59,866 nt of DNA from Bacteroidales bacterium (GTDB taxonomy: Bacteria > Bacteroidota > Bacteroidia > Bacteroidales > PUMT01). The notes under the pieces were generated by a model that did no database searches, was not told the DNA's origin, and saw only the letters and a list, made by a program, of their open reading frames with translations. Positions 59,318 to 59,866 of this stretch are shown one piece after another. The position numbers and the translations under genes were made by a program. The stretch is taken from the NCBI GenBank assembly GCA_007132715.1, contig SLOE01000014.1, positions 1 through 59,866 of the forward strand. The letters are read 5' to 3'. The first letter of the stretch is position 1; every line of letters begins with the position of its first letter.

Positions 59318-59866
59318 TTATCTTCTCCTGAACAGGAAATGTGCCTTGGATTCTTCGTTGCGCACCAGCCTTTCAATATTTTTCTGGTGTGTAAAGAGAA
59401 GCAGCACGAATACTATCATGGAAAATATAACGAGGGATGAGGTGGTAGTATTGAATACAACAATTACCAGAACAGGGAACGACAGTCCGGCAATCATTGA
59501 ACTTAGGGATACATACTTCGTGATAATCAGGGTAACCAGGAAGACTCCGAGGCAAATAAGCATCGAGACCGGATCTATGGCGAGAATAACACCAATCAGG
59601 GTGGCAACACCCTTTCCTCCCCTGAAGCTGGCAAATACAGGAAATATATGGCCGATGATCACTGCAAGGCCCAGCAGAAGCTGGAAGTTAATGTATTGGC
59701 CGGTTTCAGGTATATAATAGAATGTAAGGTGGATCATTTTTACGGCCAGGAAACCTTTAAGTATATCAAGCAGAAGCACAGGGATGCCGGCCTTGTATCC
59801 CAAAACCCTTAGTGTGTTCGTGCTTCCCGCATTTCCGCTTCCGTGGTTCCTTACATCGGTTTTGAA
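59318..59866 (-). CDS. plsY: Glycerol-3-phosphate acyltransferase PlsY (N-terminus beyond window edge)
   Basis: Minus-strand frame is open to 59866: FKTDVRNHGSGNAGSTNTLRVLGYKAG; later IIGHIFPVFASFRGGKGVATLIG. Confidence 0.95.
   Translation of the reverse strand, partial: FKTDVRNHGSGNAGSTNTLRVLGYKAGIPVLLLDILKGFLAVKMIHLTFYYIPETGQYINFQLLLGLAVIIGHIFPVFASFRGGKGVATLIGVILAIDPVSMLICLGVFLVTLIITKYVSLSSMIAGLSFPVLVIVVFNTTTSSLVIFSMIVFVLLLFTHQKNIERLVRNEESKAHFLFRRR

Noticed and set aside
1-59866. CRISPR arrays, tRNA/rRNA genes, IS elements, prophage, toxin-antitoxin or restriction-modification/defence systems
   Set aside because: Read through both strands and intergenic gaps; no regularly spaced repeats, cloverleaf sequences, transposase/integrase ORFs or defence-gene motifs were seen.

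Overview
This 59.9-kb window looks like ordinary chromosomal DNA of a Bacteroidota member, probably Bacteroidales/Marinilabiliales-like. That placement is inferred from gene content, TAnnTTTG-type -7 elements and codon/gene style. I see no rRNA, tRNA, CRISPR array, transposase, integrase or prophage module. About 40 CDS are supportable. Many are housekeeping genes: aroG-type DAHP synthase, guaA, clpB, gcvT, serC/serA, hflK/hflC, uvrA, rsmE, tpiA, tmk, folP, cdaA and plsY (running off the right edge). The most interesting region is ~2.5-17.3 kb, a compact locus that reads as a peptidoglycan (muropeptide) salvage system. It holds MurQ, a BadF-type amino-sugar kinase, a secreted Amidase_3-like enzyme that appears split by a golvesin-like insertion, a two-part GT2 glycosyltransferase, a DUF4922/HIT-like nucleotidyltransferase or phosphorylase, SpoIID/LytB, a NodB-like deacetylase lipoprotein, an AmpG-like MFS permease with a ~200-aa insertion predicted to be periplasmic, a NamZ/DUF1343 exo-muramidase and a transglutaminase-like lipoprotein. 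The GT2 and DUF4922 steps have no obvious role in known MurNAc recycling and are the best candidates for undescribed biochemistry. Secondary items are a SiaB/SiaC partner-switch pair with no SiaA/SiaD nearby, a TerB-FHA-ABC fusion transporter, ComB next to serC/serA, an ECF sigma gene with a rare strong Shine-Dalgarno, a 1515-aa uncharacterised exported protein with an acidic repeat tail, and several intergenic hairpins or inverted repeats. All functional calls come from reading motifs; no database search was run.
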